A stretch of DNA of 64,000 nucleotides from Agarivorans aestuarii (GTDB taxonomy: Bacteria; Pseudomonadota; Gammaproteobacteria; Enterobacterales; Celerinatantimonadaceae). How positions within the stretch are numbered: position 1 is the stretch's first letter; each line of letters begins with the position of its first letter. Below the pieces are notes generated by a model. That model worked only from the letters and a program-made list of their open reading frames with translations, was not told where the DNA came from and searched no databases. Of the stretch, positions 16,548-25,926 are shown piece after piece. The stretch spans positions 3,807,501 through 3,871,500 of the forward strand of contig NZ_AP023033.1 of the NCBI RefSeq assembly GCF_019670125.1, in the 5' to 3' direction. Position numbers and translations under genes: made by a program.

Positions 16548-18820
16548 CTTTCTGACTCCTTTGCAGACTCGACAAATAGAGGCGCAAGTAAGTAACTACA
16601 GGCGATACCACTCAATACCACCACACCAAAACCCGACAATGCGGGAGTGGTGCTTAAAGCCAGTAAACCAAAAGCCAGTAAGGTTGAACAAGCCGCCAAG
16701 CTAGTGGCCATAACAATTCGATAACTAGGTTTAGTACTAAGTTGATAAAATAAGGAATAATCCAAGCCCACTCCAAACACCAACAATAAGGCCAAAATAT
16801 GAAATAGACTGACTCCCTGCCCTAACCAGCCCACAGTTGATAAAGCAAAGAGTACAGCTAGTGTAGGAGTTGCCAAACAACGCAAAGCTTTTAGCTTTGG
16901 TAAACGGATAAGTAATAACGTACTAATGACCACTAACACAACCAGCAAAAGGGTTGAAGCTTGGCTTCTTAACACATTTAAAGAGAGCGAAATTTCTGCC
17001 ACGGGGTCGACAAACTCAACCCCCTCAATAGTTTGGGCCAGCGCTTCTAATTGACTCAGATTTTGAACATCAAAAAGGCTTACTATTGATGCTTGCTGTT
17101 TTCCATCGCTAAGCCAAAAATCTTTAAAAACATGGTTGACAGGCGCCGCCAAAAATAGCTCAGGCGTTAAAACCATAGCGTCACTTGCCTCAAACTTTCC
17201 TTGAGCTTTTTCCACTAGCGCTTCGCTATAACCCATTTGTTCAAATAGACTTGGTAACTGCTGATAAAACTGCTGAACCAACTGCCAGTTAAGCTGCTGC
17301 TCATCCACTGTTGGGATAATTTCACTTAAGCCCCACGCCTTACCCAAACCTTTTTGTTCAATCACAGCGCTTAAACGCTCAAGTAACCGCTGTTCTGTTT
17401 GTAAAACCTGTTCGGCACTTTGTCCTCTCACCAAGAAAAACTGGTTCGCTTGACCGTTTTGATACATCTCCATTAACTGCTTTTGCTGACGCTCTACCTC
17501 AGGAAAGCTTCCTCTTAACTGCCTGAGATCATTTTCGGATCTAAGCTGAAGTAACCCGCTAGCAATCAAAGCCACCAATGCAACCCAAAACCACGCTTTA
17601 ACGCTTAACTGTGTAACATTCCTGGACCATCTAGCCTTTGGCATTTGCGCGCATATCACAGGTGCTAACAAATATAGCGATAGAGCAGCACCAAACAAGC
17701 CTGCGGCGCAAAACACTGCCATCTGCTGAATACCCTGCATGTTGACAAATAGCATCGATAAATAAGCAAGCACACTACTACAAGCACTTAAGCCTAATGC
17801 AGGTGAGATTCGCTTTAAGGTTGTTAGCGCAGACACTTGCTTACCAGCATGCTCCGCAGAAAAGTGAAAAGAATAATCAATGGCTATACCTATTAAACTG
17901 GCGCCAAATACTAAGGTAAGCAAATGTAACTGCTCAAAGAACAGACTTACCATAGCTAACGCCAACAATAAGCCGCCTAACAGACTTAGACAGGCAAGAG
18001 CTAAGGGCTTGATAGAACGAAAAAACAAAAGAATGATTAAGCAAATCACAAGCATTGACGACCCGCCAATAGTGCTCATTTCAAATCTTGCTTGTTGAGT
18101 TGCTGCATTCGCATGAAACAACAAACCAGCTTTGAGCAACGAGGCACCTTCAAATTCCCTCTCAAGACTTTTACTGCTGTTATCTATCGCACTTATTAAC
18201 TTACCTTGTTGAGAAGGTGAAAAGACGTTTTTGCTTACCAATAGCTCTATCAAGACCCAATATTTGCCTGCTGATTGAGTAAGTAAATAGCCATTATCAT
18301 TAGAGAGGGACAAACTGGCAAAACCATCTAATTGTTCGAGGAATAGAAAAAACGGATCTTCAATAATTGTTGAAGAAGTAACCAAGCTTGCGGGAGACCA
18401 CAACTGGCTCTGCGCTTTTGCAATAAGGGCAGCATAATCACCATCACTCAAAGCTTGCTTCTGCTGCGGACTAAGACGTGAAAACCTATACGGGTATAAG
18501 CTTTTGGAGATCTTTGCTCCTTGGTCTAGTCGTTGTAAAACAACCTTGTCAAAAGCTTCAGTTTGCTCAACCTTGTTTGAGAATGCCTTGGCAGCTTGTA
18601 TCGCGGTAACTTTGTTCTCATGCCCAACAGCAATAAAGTTAAGCCCTTCTAACTTAGTCTCTAGCTGCTGCCTAGCCACTAGACCAAGTGGGTCTGCCAT
18701 AGAGTCTGGCAGCATTGCCCTAATATCACTATTTACGCTAATCCCGTCACTTTGATGAACAGTAACCAAAGTACTTACAGCAATAAGAACCAGCCAAATC
18801 AGCAAAAACCGTTTATTCAT
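16544..18820 (-). CDS. apeM: ApeM-type MMPL/RND-family exporter
   Basis: 758 residues with an N-terminal helix, a ~200-residue periplasmic loop, five or six helices (~245-400), a second periplasmic loop and a second helix bundle (~635-750), giving the duplicated 12-helix RND plan. A conserved GASLIGIAIDYSFHF segment in the first half and GVGLDYSLFYQLS in the second are the MMPL transmembrane-4 motifs with the Asp-Tyr pair for proton coupling. It likely exports the aryl polyene lipid across the inner membrane to the LolA-like ApeL and lipoprotein ApeN. Overlaps of 4-8 bases join it to both neighbours. Confidence 0.92.
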   Translation of the reverse strand: MNKRFLLIWLVLIAVSTLVTVHQSDGISVNSDIRAMLPDSMADPLGLVARQQLETKLEGLNFIAVGHENKVTAIQAAKAFSNKVEQTEAFDKVVLQRLDQGAKISKSLYPYRFSRLSPQQKQALSDGDYAALIAKAQSQLWSPASLVTSSTIIEDPFFLFLEQLDGFASLSLSNDNGYLLTQSAGKYWVLIELLVSKNVFSPSQQGKLISAIDNSSKSLEREFEGASLLKAGLLFHANAATQQARFEMSTIGGSSMLVICLIILLFFRSIKPLALACLSLLGGLLLALAMVSLFFEQLHLLTLVFGASLIGIAIDYSFHFSAEHAGKQVSALTTLKRISPALGLSACSSVLAYLSMLFVNMQGIQQMAVFCAAGLFGAALSLYLLAPVICAQMPKARWSRNVTQLSVKAWFWVALVALIASGLLQLRSENDLRQLRGSFPEVERQQKQLMEMYQNGQANQFFLVRGQSAEQVLQTEQRLLERLSAVIEQKGLGKAWGLSEIIPTVDEQQLNWQLVQQFYQQLPSLFEQMGYSEALVEKAQGKFEASDAMVLTPELFLAAPVNHVFKDFWLSDGKQQASIVSLFDVQNLSQLEALAQTIEGVEFVDPVAEISLSLNVLRSQASTLLLVVLVVISTLLLIRLPKLKALRCLATPTLAVLFALSTVGWLGQGVSLFHILALLLVFGVGLDYSLFYQLSTKPSYRIVMATSLAACSTLLAFGLLALSTTPALSGFGVVVLSGIACSYLLAPLFVESAKESER

Positions 18821-19469
18821 TTAGCCAACTTAGCTCCTGTTCGGAAAGCGCTCGCTCTTCCGATTTAACTAAATGAATAGTTAGCTGGTCGTCATTTGCT
18901 TGATGCATCTGGATACTGTTTAAAAAAGCAGAACCACGTAATTCAATATCGATTAAAGCTCCCAGTATTTTGGAGTCTTTGGGCATCAACTTAATCTGCC
19001 AACTATTTGCGCTTGAGCCTTCTAGTAGCAACACCTCAAACTGCTTAGATACGGCTTGCCATTGACCAAGAATAACTTGTTGCATCATCGGAGCCCAAGC
19101 ACTGAGCATGTTCTCAGCAGCTTCTGGGAGCTCTATCAGCTCACCTTCATTATCAAGCTGTTGTACTTTTTTTGGGGTTACAATTAGAGTTTGTTTGATT
19201 GGGAAGTGCTGTTGCCAAAGTACACCATTTTGCAAAGTGAGCAATAACTCGCCATGACTTTCTAGCGGCTTGTTCATTATCTTTAGCTGTCTTAGCTGGG
19301 TGTAACTGGCGCGATACTGCTCACCACCTGACAGTGATATTTGTTGCAAAAACTCAGAGTCTGAATGAATAGGTAACCAGTTTCTCTCACTAGCCTGAAG
19401 GCATGAAATACTAAAACTACACACTACAAGCAGCGTTAAATAACTGTACCTAAGAAGCATTACGAACAT
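18813..19469 (-). CDS. apeL: ApeL-type LolA-like periplasmic carrier
   Basis: 218 residues with a Sec signal peptide (cleavage near CLQA-SE), so the mature protein is periplasmic. The remainder is a half-barrel of the LolA/outer-membrane lipoprotein carrier type: repeating beta-strands with a QQISLSGGEQYRASYTQLR start and the FEVLLLEGSSANSWQIKLMPKD core typical of LolA-like proteins in pigment clusters. It should shuttle the lipidic product from ApeM to the outer membrane. It overlaps apeM by eight bases and apeK by ten. Confidence 0.85.
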   Translation of the reverse strand: MFVMLLRYSYLTLLVVCSFSISCLQASERNWLPIHSDSEFLQQISLSGGEQYRASYTQLRQLKIMNKPLESHGELLLTLQNGVLWQQHFPIKQTLIVTPKKVQQLDNEGELIELPEAAENMLSAWAPMMQQVILGQWQAVSKQFEVLLLEGSSANSWQIKLMPKDSKILGALIDIELRGSAFLNSIQMHQANDDQLTIHLVKSEERALSEQELSWLNE

Positions 19470-19885
19470 ATTCCCAACCTAGCCAATCGAGAGAGCAAAG
19501 CTTCTGGCGAGACAAAACACATTTCTTGATTGCTTAGATCGACCGCAACTTGAATGGTGTACCCTTTAGTCAATACCGCATTGGTGAGCTTATCTACAAT
19601 CCGGTACTCTATCTTTAAGCGATTCTCAAATTCTGTAAGCCCCGCTTCTACCACCAATACTTGTTCAAAAGTACTGGTTTTTACATATTTAAGACGTGTG
19701 TCGACAATAGGCCAAACGTAACCTGAAGCTTCCATCTCACGATAGCTATAACCAATTTTGTCCAACAGGGCACAACGTGCCTGCTCAAAGTACCTGAGGT
19801 AATTCCCATGCCAAGTCACCCCCATGGGGTCAGCATCATGAAACGGCACTGTTACTTCCACTTGGGCGTTGATTAACGCTTCCAC
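19460..19885 (-). CDS. apeK: ApeK-type hotdog thioesterase
   Basis: About 142 residues from the GTG at 19885, which shares its last base with the ammonia lyase stop codon. The frame opens at a GTG 18 bases upstream. This is a 4-hydroxybenzoyl-CoA-thioesterase-like hotdog protein: FHDADPMGVTWHGNYLRYFEQAR contains the catalytic Asp and the helix that covers the pantetheine tunnel. It may release or proofread acyl chains from the ACPs in the pigment pathway, as proposed for ApeK. Essentiality and substrate cannot be told from sequence. Confidence 0.88.
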   Translation of the reverse strand: MEALINAQVEVTVPFHDADPMGVTWHGNYLRYFEQARCALLDKIGYSYREMEASGYVWPIVDTRLKYVKTSTFEQVLVVEAGLTEFENRLKIEYRIVDKLTNAVLTKGYTIQVAVDLSNQEMCFVSPEALLSRLARLGICS

Positions 19886-21477
19886 TAGCAATACAACTCC
19901 CACTTACGTTGCTGTAACTGCTCAACAGTCTTGCGAAGTTCTGTTTCTAAAGGTCGATCTTCTTTTACCAAATTGAAGTCTTCCATTACTTGCTGGTAAT
20001 TGGCACGAACTTCATCGTTCAAACTTTCCAGATCCAGCTCACCTTGTTGCATGCGGATAGTGACAGCTTGGTGCACCGCCAACCAACCGGCTGCAATAAC
20101 TTGCTCTGTAAGTTCGAGTACTCGTAAGCAATCTCTTGCAGCAATGGTTCCCATACTGACTTTATCTTGATTATGACACTCGGTTGAACGTGAAAAAACA
20201 CTGGCAGGCATGGTTTGCTTGAGTGCCTCAGCTGTCCATGCAGAAGCGCCGATTTGTACCGCTTTAAAACCATGATTGATACAAGCCCGCTCTTTTGATG
20301 CAGCACTTAAATTTCTTGGTAGCCCACTGTTAAATTTCTCATCCATTAACAAGGCAAGCTGGCGGTCAGCTAGATCCGCCAAGTTAGCGACAGCATTCTT
20401 CATGCTGTCCATGGCAAAAGCTATGTGCCCACCATAAAAGTGGCCACCATGTAATACATGTTCACCATCGCCATCAATAATCGGGTTGTCATTGGCACTG
20501 TTTAGCTCAGTTTCTATAAACTGGCGCATAAAAGGCAGGGCATCCCTTAGCACACCAATAATGTGTGGAGCACAACGTATGGAGTAGCGGTCTTGCAGTC
20601 GCTCTGAGTTTCTAGGATGTTCATGATGATTTAAATCATTGCGGATCCATTCAGCCACTTGGTTTTGGCCCGGGTGAGGTTTAACCGCAAACAGTAGCTC
20701 ATCAAAGTGGTTAGAATTGCCTTTTAATGCTAGCGATGCCAGCGCGGTTATTCGACTAGAAACTTGGGTAAGGTACTCCGCCCGACGATAAGCCAAACAG
20801 GCAAGTCCCGTCATCACCGCAGTACCATTCATAATGGCTAAGCCTTCTTTCGGCCTTAAGCGAATCGCTTCTATACCCAGCTCGGCAAATACTTCATAGC
20901 TTGCTCGGCGCTGCCCCTTATAATAAACCTCTCGCTCTCCCATCAAGACAGCGGCGACATAAGATAGAGGAGTAAGATCGCCAGAGGCTCCCACAGAACC
21001 TTCCGAGGGAATGACAGGCATTATGTCGTGTTTCATCAACAATTCGAGTTGCTGCAACAAAGGATAGCTAACACCGGACTTAGCTAAGGAAAGAGAACTT
21101 AAACGGCTAGCCACCACTGCTCTAGCCTCATTAGGTTTTAACTCTTTCCCCATTCCACAGCCATGAAAACGGGTTAAATGCAGTGGCAGCTCTTCTACTA
21201 AATCCAGCGGAACAACAACGGTACAACTATCGCCATAACCAGTAGTTACGCCGTATATTGCACCATCTTCCTCAAGTAGGCGGTCTAAAAAATCAGCTCC
21301 CCGCTCTACTTTTGCGACATAGTCAGGACGAGTGTTTAAGCAAGCCAATTGCGGCCTTCTGCTCAACAGCTCTACTTGCTCTATAGTGATGGATTCTTGC
21401 CCAAACACCACTTTGGCATCAGAGTTTACTACTTGTTCAGCATGTTGCTGCGACGACGCGATATCAGCCTGAGTCAT
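19885..21477 (-). CDS. HAL/PAL/TAL-family aromatic amino acid ammonia lyase
   Basis: 530 residues, full length for the MIO-enzyme family. The MIO cofactor forms from Ala164-Ser165-Gly166 in GSVGASGDLTPLS, and the catalytic Tyr75 lies in YGVTTGYGDS. The substrate-selectivity pair aligns with Phe104-His105 (LTRFHGCGMG), unlike His-Leu (tyrosine), Phe-Leu (phenylalanine) or Ser-His (histidine) enzymes. The likely role is to make a cinnamate-type starter acid for the ApeH ligase. It sits between apeJ and apeK, overlapping apeJ by an ATGA, with AGGA before its start. It is unlikely to be HutH because no other hut gene is present. Confidence 0.9.
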   Translation of the reverse strand: MTQADIASSQQHAEQVVNSDAKVVFGQESITIEQVELLSRRPQLACLNTRPDYVAKVERGADFLDRLLEEDGAIYGVTTGYGDSCTVVVPLDLVEELPLHLTRFHGCGMGKELKPNEARAVVASRLSSLSLAKSGVSYPLLQQLELLMKHDIMPVIPSEGSVGASGDLTPLSYVAAVLMGEREVYYKGQRRASYEVFAELGIEAIRLRPKEGLAIMNGTAVMTGLACLAYRRAEYLTQVSSRITALASLALKGNSNHFDELLFAVKPHPGQNQVAEWIRNDLNHHEHPRNSERLQDRYSIRCAPHIIGVLRDALPFMRQFIETELNSANDNPIIDGDGEHVLHGGHFYGGHIAFAMDSMKNAVANLADLADRQLALLMDEKFNSGLPRNLSAASKERACINHGFKAVQIGASAWTAEALKQTMPASVFSRSTECHNQDKVSMGTIAARDCLRVLELTEQVIAAGWLAVHQAVTIRMQQGELDLESLNDEVRANYQQVMEDFNLVKEDRPLETELRKTVEQLQQRKWELYC

Positions 21478-23153
21478 CGAATTTGTCCTTTAGTCACTGT
21501 GTCCTTGGAATCTGGACACCAAAAATCAAAAAAATTAAACCATTGAAGGGGGTAACGTGCGGCAAGTGTTTCTAAGCGACTCGCATAAAGCTCACTAGCT
21601 TGCTCTATTCGCTGCTTGCGTTCTTTCCTGTTTGCCCCCAAATTATCACTCACTTTGTCAAAATACATATGGTAGCGACCACTTTGCTGTTGCATGCAAA
21701 ACAAACTAAATACTGGGCAGCACAACAGGGCAGCAATAATAAAGGGTCCCTGCGGGAAAGGTGCCAGCTCACCTAGAAACGAATGGTAATTCACTCTGCC
21801 GTAACTATCTGCCGGGGTTCTATCTGCAGCGATGGCTACTAGTTCACCATTCTCCACATATTCAGCTAAGCGGATACCAAGGTCTGGTGTGAACTCTGAA
21901 ATATGAATTAAATTCAGTTGAGAATCTGGATTAAGCTCTGAAAGAACCTTGTTAAATTTATTAGCATTCTCTGTAAGCACCACAACATTAATTCGAGTTC
22001 GATATTCAGTCTCAGCTAGGGCTCTGCACATTTCTATGTGACCTAAATGAGAAGTTAGTAATACCGCGCCCTGCCGGCTTTGTAATAGGTCTACCAAGAT
22101 ATCTTTATTTGGGAAATCGACTTCAGCTCGCGAGGCTTTTTGCGCCCAAGCGTCTAAACGATTTAAAGAGGCATTACCAAAACTTAAAAAGTGAGCAAAG
22201 CTATTTACCCAAGTAACTTTATCGCTCATCGCACTATCTTGATGCTTAGCCGCTTTTTGCAGAAATGCTTGTGAAGCATTACGAGTCGCCCTGCCACTCA
22301 CAAAAAAATATGCAATGGCTGGATACAACAATAATTTAGCGAGATAACGTCCACCCAACCGATAACCTTTAAGCGTTAGCTTTAGCCCCCATAAACTGCC
22401 CCTTTCTGCCATAGAGGACCAGTGAGCTTGTTTGCGTTTACGCCAAATAAGCCTAGGTAAACGAAATAACATGCCAAAAAACAACTTGGTATGCATCTTA
22501 CTAATCAGCCAGTTGTCTTCCCAAGCCTTAAAATGACTAAGCCCTTGTTCAGGGTAAATCACTTTAGTTGGCACTTGAATAATTGGTGTTGCTTGCCAGT
22601 AATGTCTCACAAGAACTTCAATATCAAAATCCATGCGTTTGCCTAGATTTACCGAGTTAAGTAGCTTAACTGTTGAATCAAGAGGATAAACTCTAAAGCC
22701 ACACATACTGTCTTGCAGCTCTAGGCTTAAAGTTTCTATCCATACCCATACATGAGTGATATATCTGGCGTAGTAACGTGCTTTAGGCACAGAGGCATCA
22801 TACTCAGGCACTCCCGTAACCAACGCAAACGGGCTTGACTTAGCTAAGTCTAAAAATCGATTTATGTCTGCCAAGTTATGCTGGCCATCGGCATCTATTT
22901 GTAAAGCATGGCTGTAACCCAGCCCAGCAGCTTGACGCAAGCCAGTCATAACCGCTCCACCTTTACCTTGGTTCTGCTCATGCCTAAACAATTGAACATG
23001 TTCATATTGATTAGCTAATTGAGATAAGTAATCTGCAACGCTTGCATCGCTATAATCATCAACTAAAACAATAGGCAAAGAGATACTAGCGATTGTTTCC
23101 GCAATTGCATTGGTGTGGTTGTAGTTTGGGATAACCACACAGGGCTTAAACAT
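21474..23153 (-). CDS. apeJ: ApeJ-type bifunctional glycosyltransferase/acyltransferase
   Basis: About 559 residues from the ATG at 23153. An N-terminal GT2 domain (~1-230) has VIPNYNHTNAIAETI, VLVDDYSDA and the metal-binding LQIDADGQHN. A central hydrophobic stretch near residue 275 (LLYPAIAYFFVSG) links to a C-terminal LpxL/HtrB-like acyltransferase (~300-540) with the SHLGHIEMCRAL H-x4-E motif and an ADRTPADSYG segment. This fused architecture is characteristic of aryl polyene clusters. It probably attaches sugar and acyl chain to the lipid anchor of the pigment. It overlaps apeI by eight bases and the ammonia lyase by four. Confidence 0.9.
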   Translation of the reverse strand: MFKPCVVIPNYNHTNAIAETIASISLPIVLVDDYSDASVADYLSQLANQYEHVQLFRHEQNQGKGGAVMTGLRQAAGLGYSHALQIDADGQHNLADINRFLDLAKSSPFALVTGVPEYDASVPKARYYARYITHVWVWIETLSLELQDSMCGFRVYPLDSTVKLLNSVNLGKRMDFDIEVLVRHYWQATPIIQVPTKVIYPEQGLSHFKAWEDNWLISKMHTKLFFGMLFRLPRLIWRKRKQAHWSSMAERGSLWGLKLTLKGYRLGGRYLAKLLLYPAIAYFFVSGRATRNASQAFLQKAAKHQDSAMSDKVTWVNSFAHFLSFGNASLNRLDAWAQKASRAEVDFPNKDILVDLLQSRQGAVLLTSHLGHIEMCRALAETEYRTRINVVVLTENANKFNKVLSELNPDSQLNLIHISEFTPDLGIRLAEYVENGELVAIAADRTPADSYGRVNYHSFLGELAPFPQGPFIIAALLCCPVFSLFCMQQQSGRYHMYFDKVSDNLGANRKERKQRIEQASELYASRLETLAARYPLQWFNFFDFWCPDSKDTVTKGQIR

Positions 23154-23505
23154 CAACAGCCCCTAGAACTACTCTTCCACTGCTATACTTGTTGTCTTCA
23201 TCAAAGTAGTTAAAGTAAAGTTTACTTTTCTTTTCATCAAAACGAAGAGACAGTTGAATGCTGCGTTCTGGTTGCATTACATGTTGATATTTCAGCACTT
23301 CTAAGGCAGAAACTTCATTACTAACACCCAAGTAACTTGCAGCGAACTCAACAGCCCAGTGAAGTTGAGCCACGCCAGGAACAACAGGCAGATTGGGGAA
23401 ATGACCTTGTAAACAAGGTAGCTCAGAAGCAATATTCAAGCTTAAGGTAAAAGTGCCATTGGTTTGCTGAACAAGTTCAACACCCGGCCTACCAAAGTCC
23501 TTCAT
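23146..23505 (-). CDS. apeI: ApeI-type hotdog dehydratase
   Basis: 119 residues, one hotdog domain with FPNLPVVPGVAQLHWAVEFA, a FabZ-like segment in which the usual HFPxxPVxPG catalytic region is recognisable (QGHFPNLPVVPG). It should work with ApeP in dehydrating 3-hydroxyacyl-ACP intermediates. It overlaps apeH by four bases and apeJ by eight, fitting a single polycistronic unit. It is shorter than a housekeeping FabZ and lacks its N-terminal helix. Confidence 0.88.
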   Translation of the reverse strand: MKDFGRPGVELVQQTNGTFTLSLNIASELPCLQGHFPNLPVVPGVAQLHWAVEFAASYLGVSNEVSALEVLKYQHVMQPERSIQLSLRFDEKKSKLYFNYFDEDNKYSSGRVVLGAVDV

Positions 23506-24836
23506 GTAAACAACGACCTCATTTTTGCTAGTTGACGCTTACCTTGTGAATTAACCATCAAACTGTCTATATAACGCCACTTTCTAGGCAGTGTCACCGT
23601 CTCAAAATAATCAGCTAAATACATACGTAGTGTTTTGTTCACCGCGTGTCTGCTCGCCTTTAATTGCTTTAAACCACAGTTGTTTAGAACAACAACAGCT
23701 GCAATACAATCGCGAGAAGAAGATAGTGTTAGTAAATCACACTCTCTTACCCATTGGTGTTTTTCCAAGAGTCGAGACATCTGATCCAAACAAACACGCT
23801 TTTCAGCAATTTTAACAATTCGGTCTAAGCGCCCTAAGAGCTTAAACCCATCGCCACTTTCTTCAACCGCATCATCCATCTCATACCATCGTTCTAGATC
23901 AACTAAGTATGGAGATCTAATTTGCAAAGCATTGTTTGCAGATATTCGCCATTTAATACACTGAAATACCGACCAGTGTTGTTGAATGAGCTGATTTCTA
24001 TAGGCTACCCCCCCTGTTTCACTGGAACCAAAAACTTCGGTGGGCGCTAGCTGCCATTGTTGAGCAAGCAACTTAACCGTCTCATCTTTTAGAGCACCAC
24101 CGGAACTGAAACAGTATTTCGGGCGGTTTTCTAATGGCGCTATTTGACGACTTAAGTGTTCTAAAAAAGAAGGGCTTGATACAAAGCTAATGCTTTCTTT
24201 TACTGCAAAACGGTAGTCTTCGATATATTTAATCGGGCGGACTTGCCATACTCGTTGTGAAAGCAAAGGCCAGAGAACAGTAAATAGTAAGCCGTAAATA
24301 TGTTGATGGGAAACGCTGCCACAAATGGTGGTTTTATCTACGTCTTCGCCAAAGCAGCTTTCCAGTGTTTCGACCTCAGCTTGCAATTGTCGCCATTTTT
24401 TTACCACTCGTTTGGGTTCGCCAGTACTTCCCGAGGTATACAAAAATACCTCTTGTTCAGAGCCTACATCTCTATAGATATCTTTATAATCTTTTGTTTC
24501 AGATAGGCTTTTATAGTCGGTATACACATCTGGTTCATGCTGGCCTACATTTCTGTCTGCACATACCGCATCGAGCTTTTGCGCGAAATGCTTAAGAGTT
24601 TCAACTTGAAGATTTGGCGGTAGTACTGGTGTTTTACCGGCCAGTAATAAGGCAAAAAAGCAACAAGAAAAATCAAAGCTGTCATCAGCAAACAATAACC
24701 AATGTTGATAAGGAAAGGCTTCTATTTGTTTATACTTACCGTAAACCTGTTCCCACCAATCCTGATTCGAGAGTTCAGTATCGCGGATTGCGGTGGTGTA
24801 AGTGATAGAAAGAGGTGGGAGGCTAATCTTATTCAT
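23502..24836 (-). CDS. apeH: ApeH-type acyl-ACP ligase (AMP-dependent synthetase)
   Basis: 444 residues, shorter than acyl-CoA synthetases (~550) as expected for ApeH. The AMP-binding P-loop is LYTSGSTGEPKRVVK near residue 135, the adenine motif lies in FGSSETGGVAYR near 280, and the C-terminal lid begins after LLGRLDRIVKIAEKRV. It likely activates the aromatic starter acid, from the ammonia lyase or chorismate, and loads it on an ACP. It overlaps apeG by eight bases. Many plus-strand frames over this gene are shadows. Confidence 0.9.
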   Translation of the reverse strand: MNKISLPPLSITYTTAIRDTELSNQDWWEQVYGKYKQIEAFPYQHWLLFADDSFDFSCCFFALLLAGKTPVLPPNLQVETLKHFAQKLDAVCADRNVGQHEPDVYTDYKSLSETKDYKDIYRDVGSEQEVFLYTSGSTGEPKRVVKKWRQLQAEVETLESCFGEDVDKTTICGSVSHQHIYGLLFTVLWPLLSQRVWQVRPIKYIEDYRFAVKESISFVSSPSFLEHLSRQIAPLENRPKYCFSSGGALKDETVKLLAQQWQLAPTEVFGSSETGGVAYRNQLIQQHWSVFQCIKWRISANNALQIRSPYLVDLERWYEMDDAVEESGDGFKLLGRLDRIVKIAEKRVCLDQMSRLLEKHQWVRECDLLTLSSSRDCIAAVVVLNNCGLKQLKASRHAVNKTLRMYLADYFETVTLPRKWRYIDSLMVNSQGKRQLAKMRSLFT

Positions 24837-25398
24837 TGTATTGTTCTAGTTTCGAAAGCTTTCTATAAAGCCACTCTCCAGTTAACAAACAGCCCATCAA
24901 AACGTAACTAATGAATCCGTTGTATAAAGTCCATGCCTCGATACTGCCCATGAAAATAGTCCAAGCACTCACCGTGGCATTTAACATAAAAAATGCCATC
25001 CAAAGTTTGGTGAGTTTCATGAAATAAGGCCTAGCCGCAGCTGGAATGTTTTTTCTTCCAAGTCGGGCAAACTTTTCAATCATTGGCTGCTCACTGCGAA
25101 GACTAACAGCAAACACTGCCAACAAAACTAAATTAACCAGTAAAGGGTATAGCTTAAACCAAGTTTGCTCTTTTGATAAAAGCGCAACAGCTATGAGAAC
25201 GATACCCACCATAGCTAACACCTTTTGTTGTTGAAACACTCCTTTAGACCGCCATGTCAGCAGTAGCCTTAAACAAAAAGCACCGAGCAACAACCCGCCA
25301 ATCATTTGGAAGGAGTATAAGCTTAAGCCAAAATAAACAATCAGAGGGTAAACCGCTAATGCGATAATAACCAAGGCTCTAACAATGCGACTTACCAT
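24829..25398 (-). CDS. apeG: ApeG-type integral membrane protein (COG4648-like)
   Basis: 189 residues with five to six hydrophobic helices and basic loops, ending in a polar tail (RKLSKLEQYNE). It corresponds in position and length to the small membrane protein ApeG between the ACPs and ApeH in described clusters. The function is unknown. It may anchor the soluble synthases at the membrane or act in lipid handling. It begins six bases after apeF. Confidence 0.82.
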   Translation of the reverse strand: MVSRIVRALVIIALAVYPLIVYFGLSLYSFQMIGGLLLGAFCLRLLLTWRSKGVFQQQKVLAMVGIVLIAVALLSKEQTWFKLYPLLVNLVLLAVFAVSLRSEQPMIEKFARLGRKNIPAAARPYFMKLTKLWMAFFMLNATVSAWTIFMGSIEAWTLYNGFISYVLMGCLLTGEWLYRKLSKLEQYNE

Positions 25399-25404
25399 CA
25401 GTTT

Positions 25405-25656
25405 TTAAGCAGCATTACTAACTAACTGCTCTAAAGCGTCAATGACATCAGCCACTGTTCTAGCAGACTTAAACTCATTCGGTTGTATTTTCTTACCAGT
25501 TAGTTGCTGCAGTTTCACAACTAAGTCGACTGCATCAATACTATCCAAATCTAAATCTTGATAAAGGTTAGCTTCCAAAGAAATATCTTCCTCAGCTACC
25601 TCAAACTCGCTGGTCAAGATGTCTTGTAGCGCTTGATAAATTTGTTCTCTATTCAT
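25405..25656 (-). CDS. apeF: ApeF-type acyl carrier protein
   Basis: 83 residues, acidic and helical, with the 4'-phosphopantetheine site LDLDSIDAVDL (Ser39). It is one of two ACPs in tandem that carry starter and growing chain. It begins six bases after apeE ends. Activation should need the Sfp-type transferase encoded just upstream of the cluster. Confidence 0.93.
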   Translation of the reverse strand: MNREQIYQALQDILTSEFEVAEEDISLEANLYQDLDLDSIDAVDLVVKLQQLTGKKIQPNEFKSARTVADVIDALEQLVSNAA

Positions 25657-25662
25657 AGTAAC

Positions 25663-25926
25663 TTACGCCGCTTTTTTTTCTTGTTCAATAAACTCAGCCA
25701 GAGCCTTTACACTGGAAAAGTGTCTTTTTGTATCTTCAGAGTTGGCATCCAATTTAATTTGGTACTTTTTCTTTATCGCTAGTCCAAGTTCTAATGCATC
25801 TATTGAATCTAAGCCTAAACCCTCTACAAATAGAGGTTCATCGGTTTCAATATCAGAGATCTCAACATCTTCTAGTTCTAGTGCTTCAATAATAAGTTGT
25901 TTAAGTTCCTGCTCTAATAAATTCAT
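25663..25926 (-). CDS. apeE: ApeE-type acyl carrier protein
   Basis: 87 residues, acidic, with the phosphopantetheine site LGLDSIDALEL (Ser41). The C-terminal helix ends in a Lys-rich EQEKKAA. The two ACPs share little sequence outside the DSIDA core, consistent with distinct partners. Its ATG overlaps the apeD stop by four bases. Confidence 0.93.
   Translation of the reverse strand: MNLLEQELKQLIIEALELEDVEISDIETDEPLFVEGLGLDSIDALELGLAIKKKYQIKLDANSEDTKRHFSSVKALAEFIEQEKKAA

Noticed and set aside
18843-18853. GAAAGCGCTCG inside apeL resembling the LacI operator
   Set aside because: It lies within coding sequence, breaks the palindrome after the core and has no promoter context, so it is most likely chance.
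20019-20306. 95-codon minus-strand ORF in another frame of the ammonia lyase gene
   Set aside because: Out-of-frame shadow of a full-length conserved enzyme.
24300-24911. Several overlapping plus-strand ORFs over apeH and apeG
   Set aside because: Antisense to well-supported genes, with no family resemblance and no start signals.
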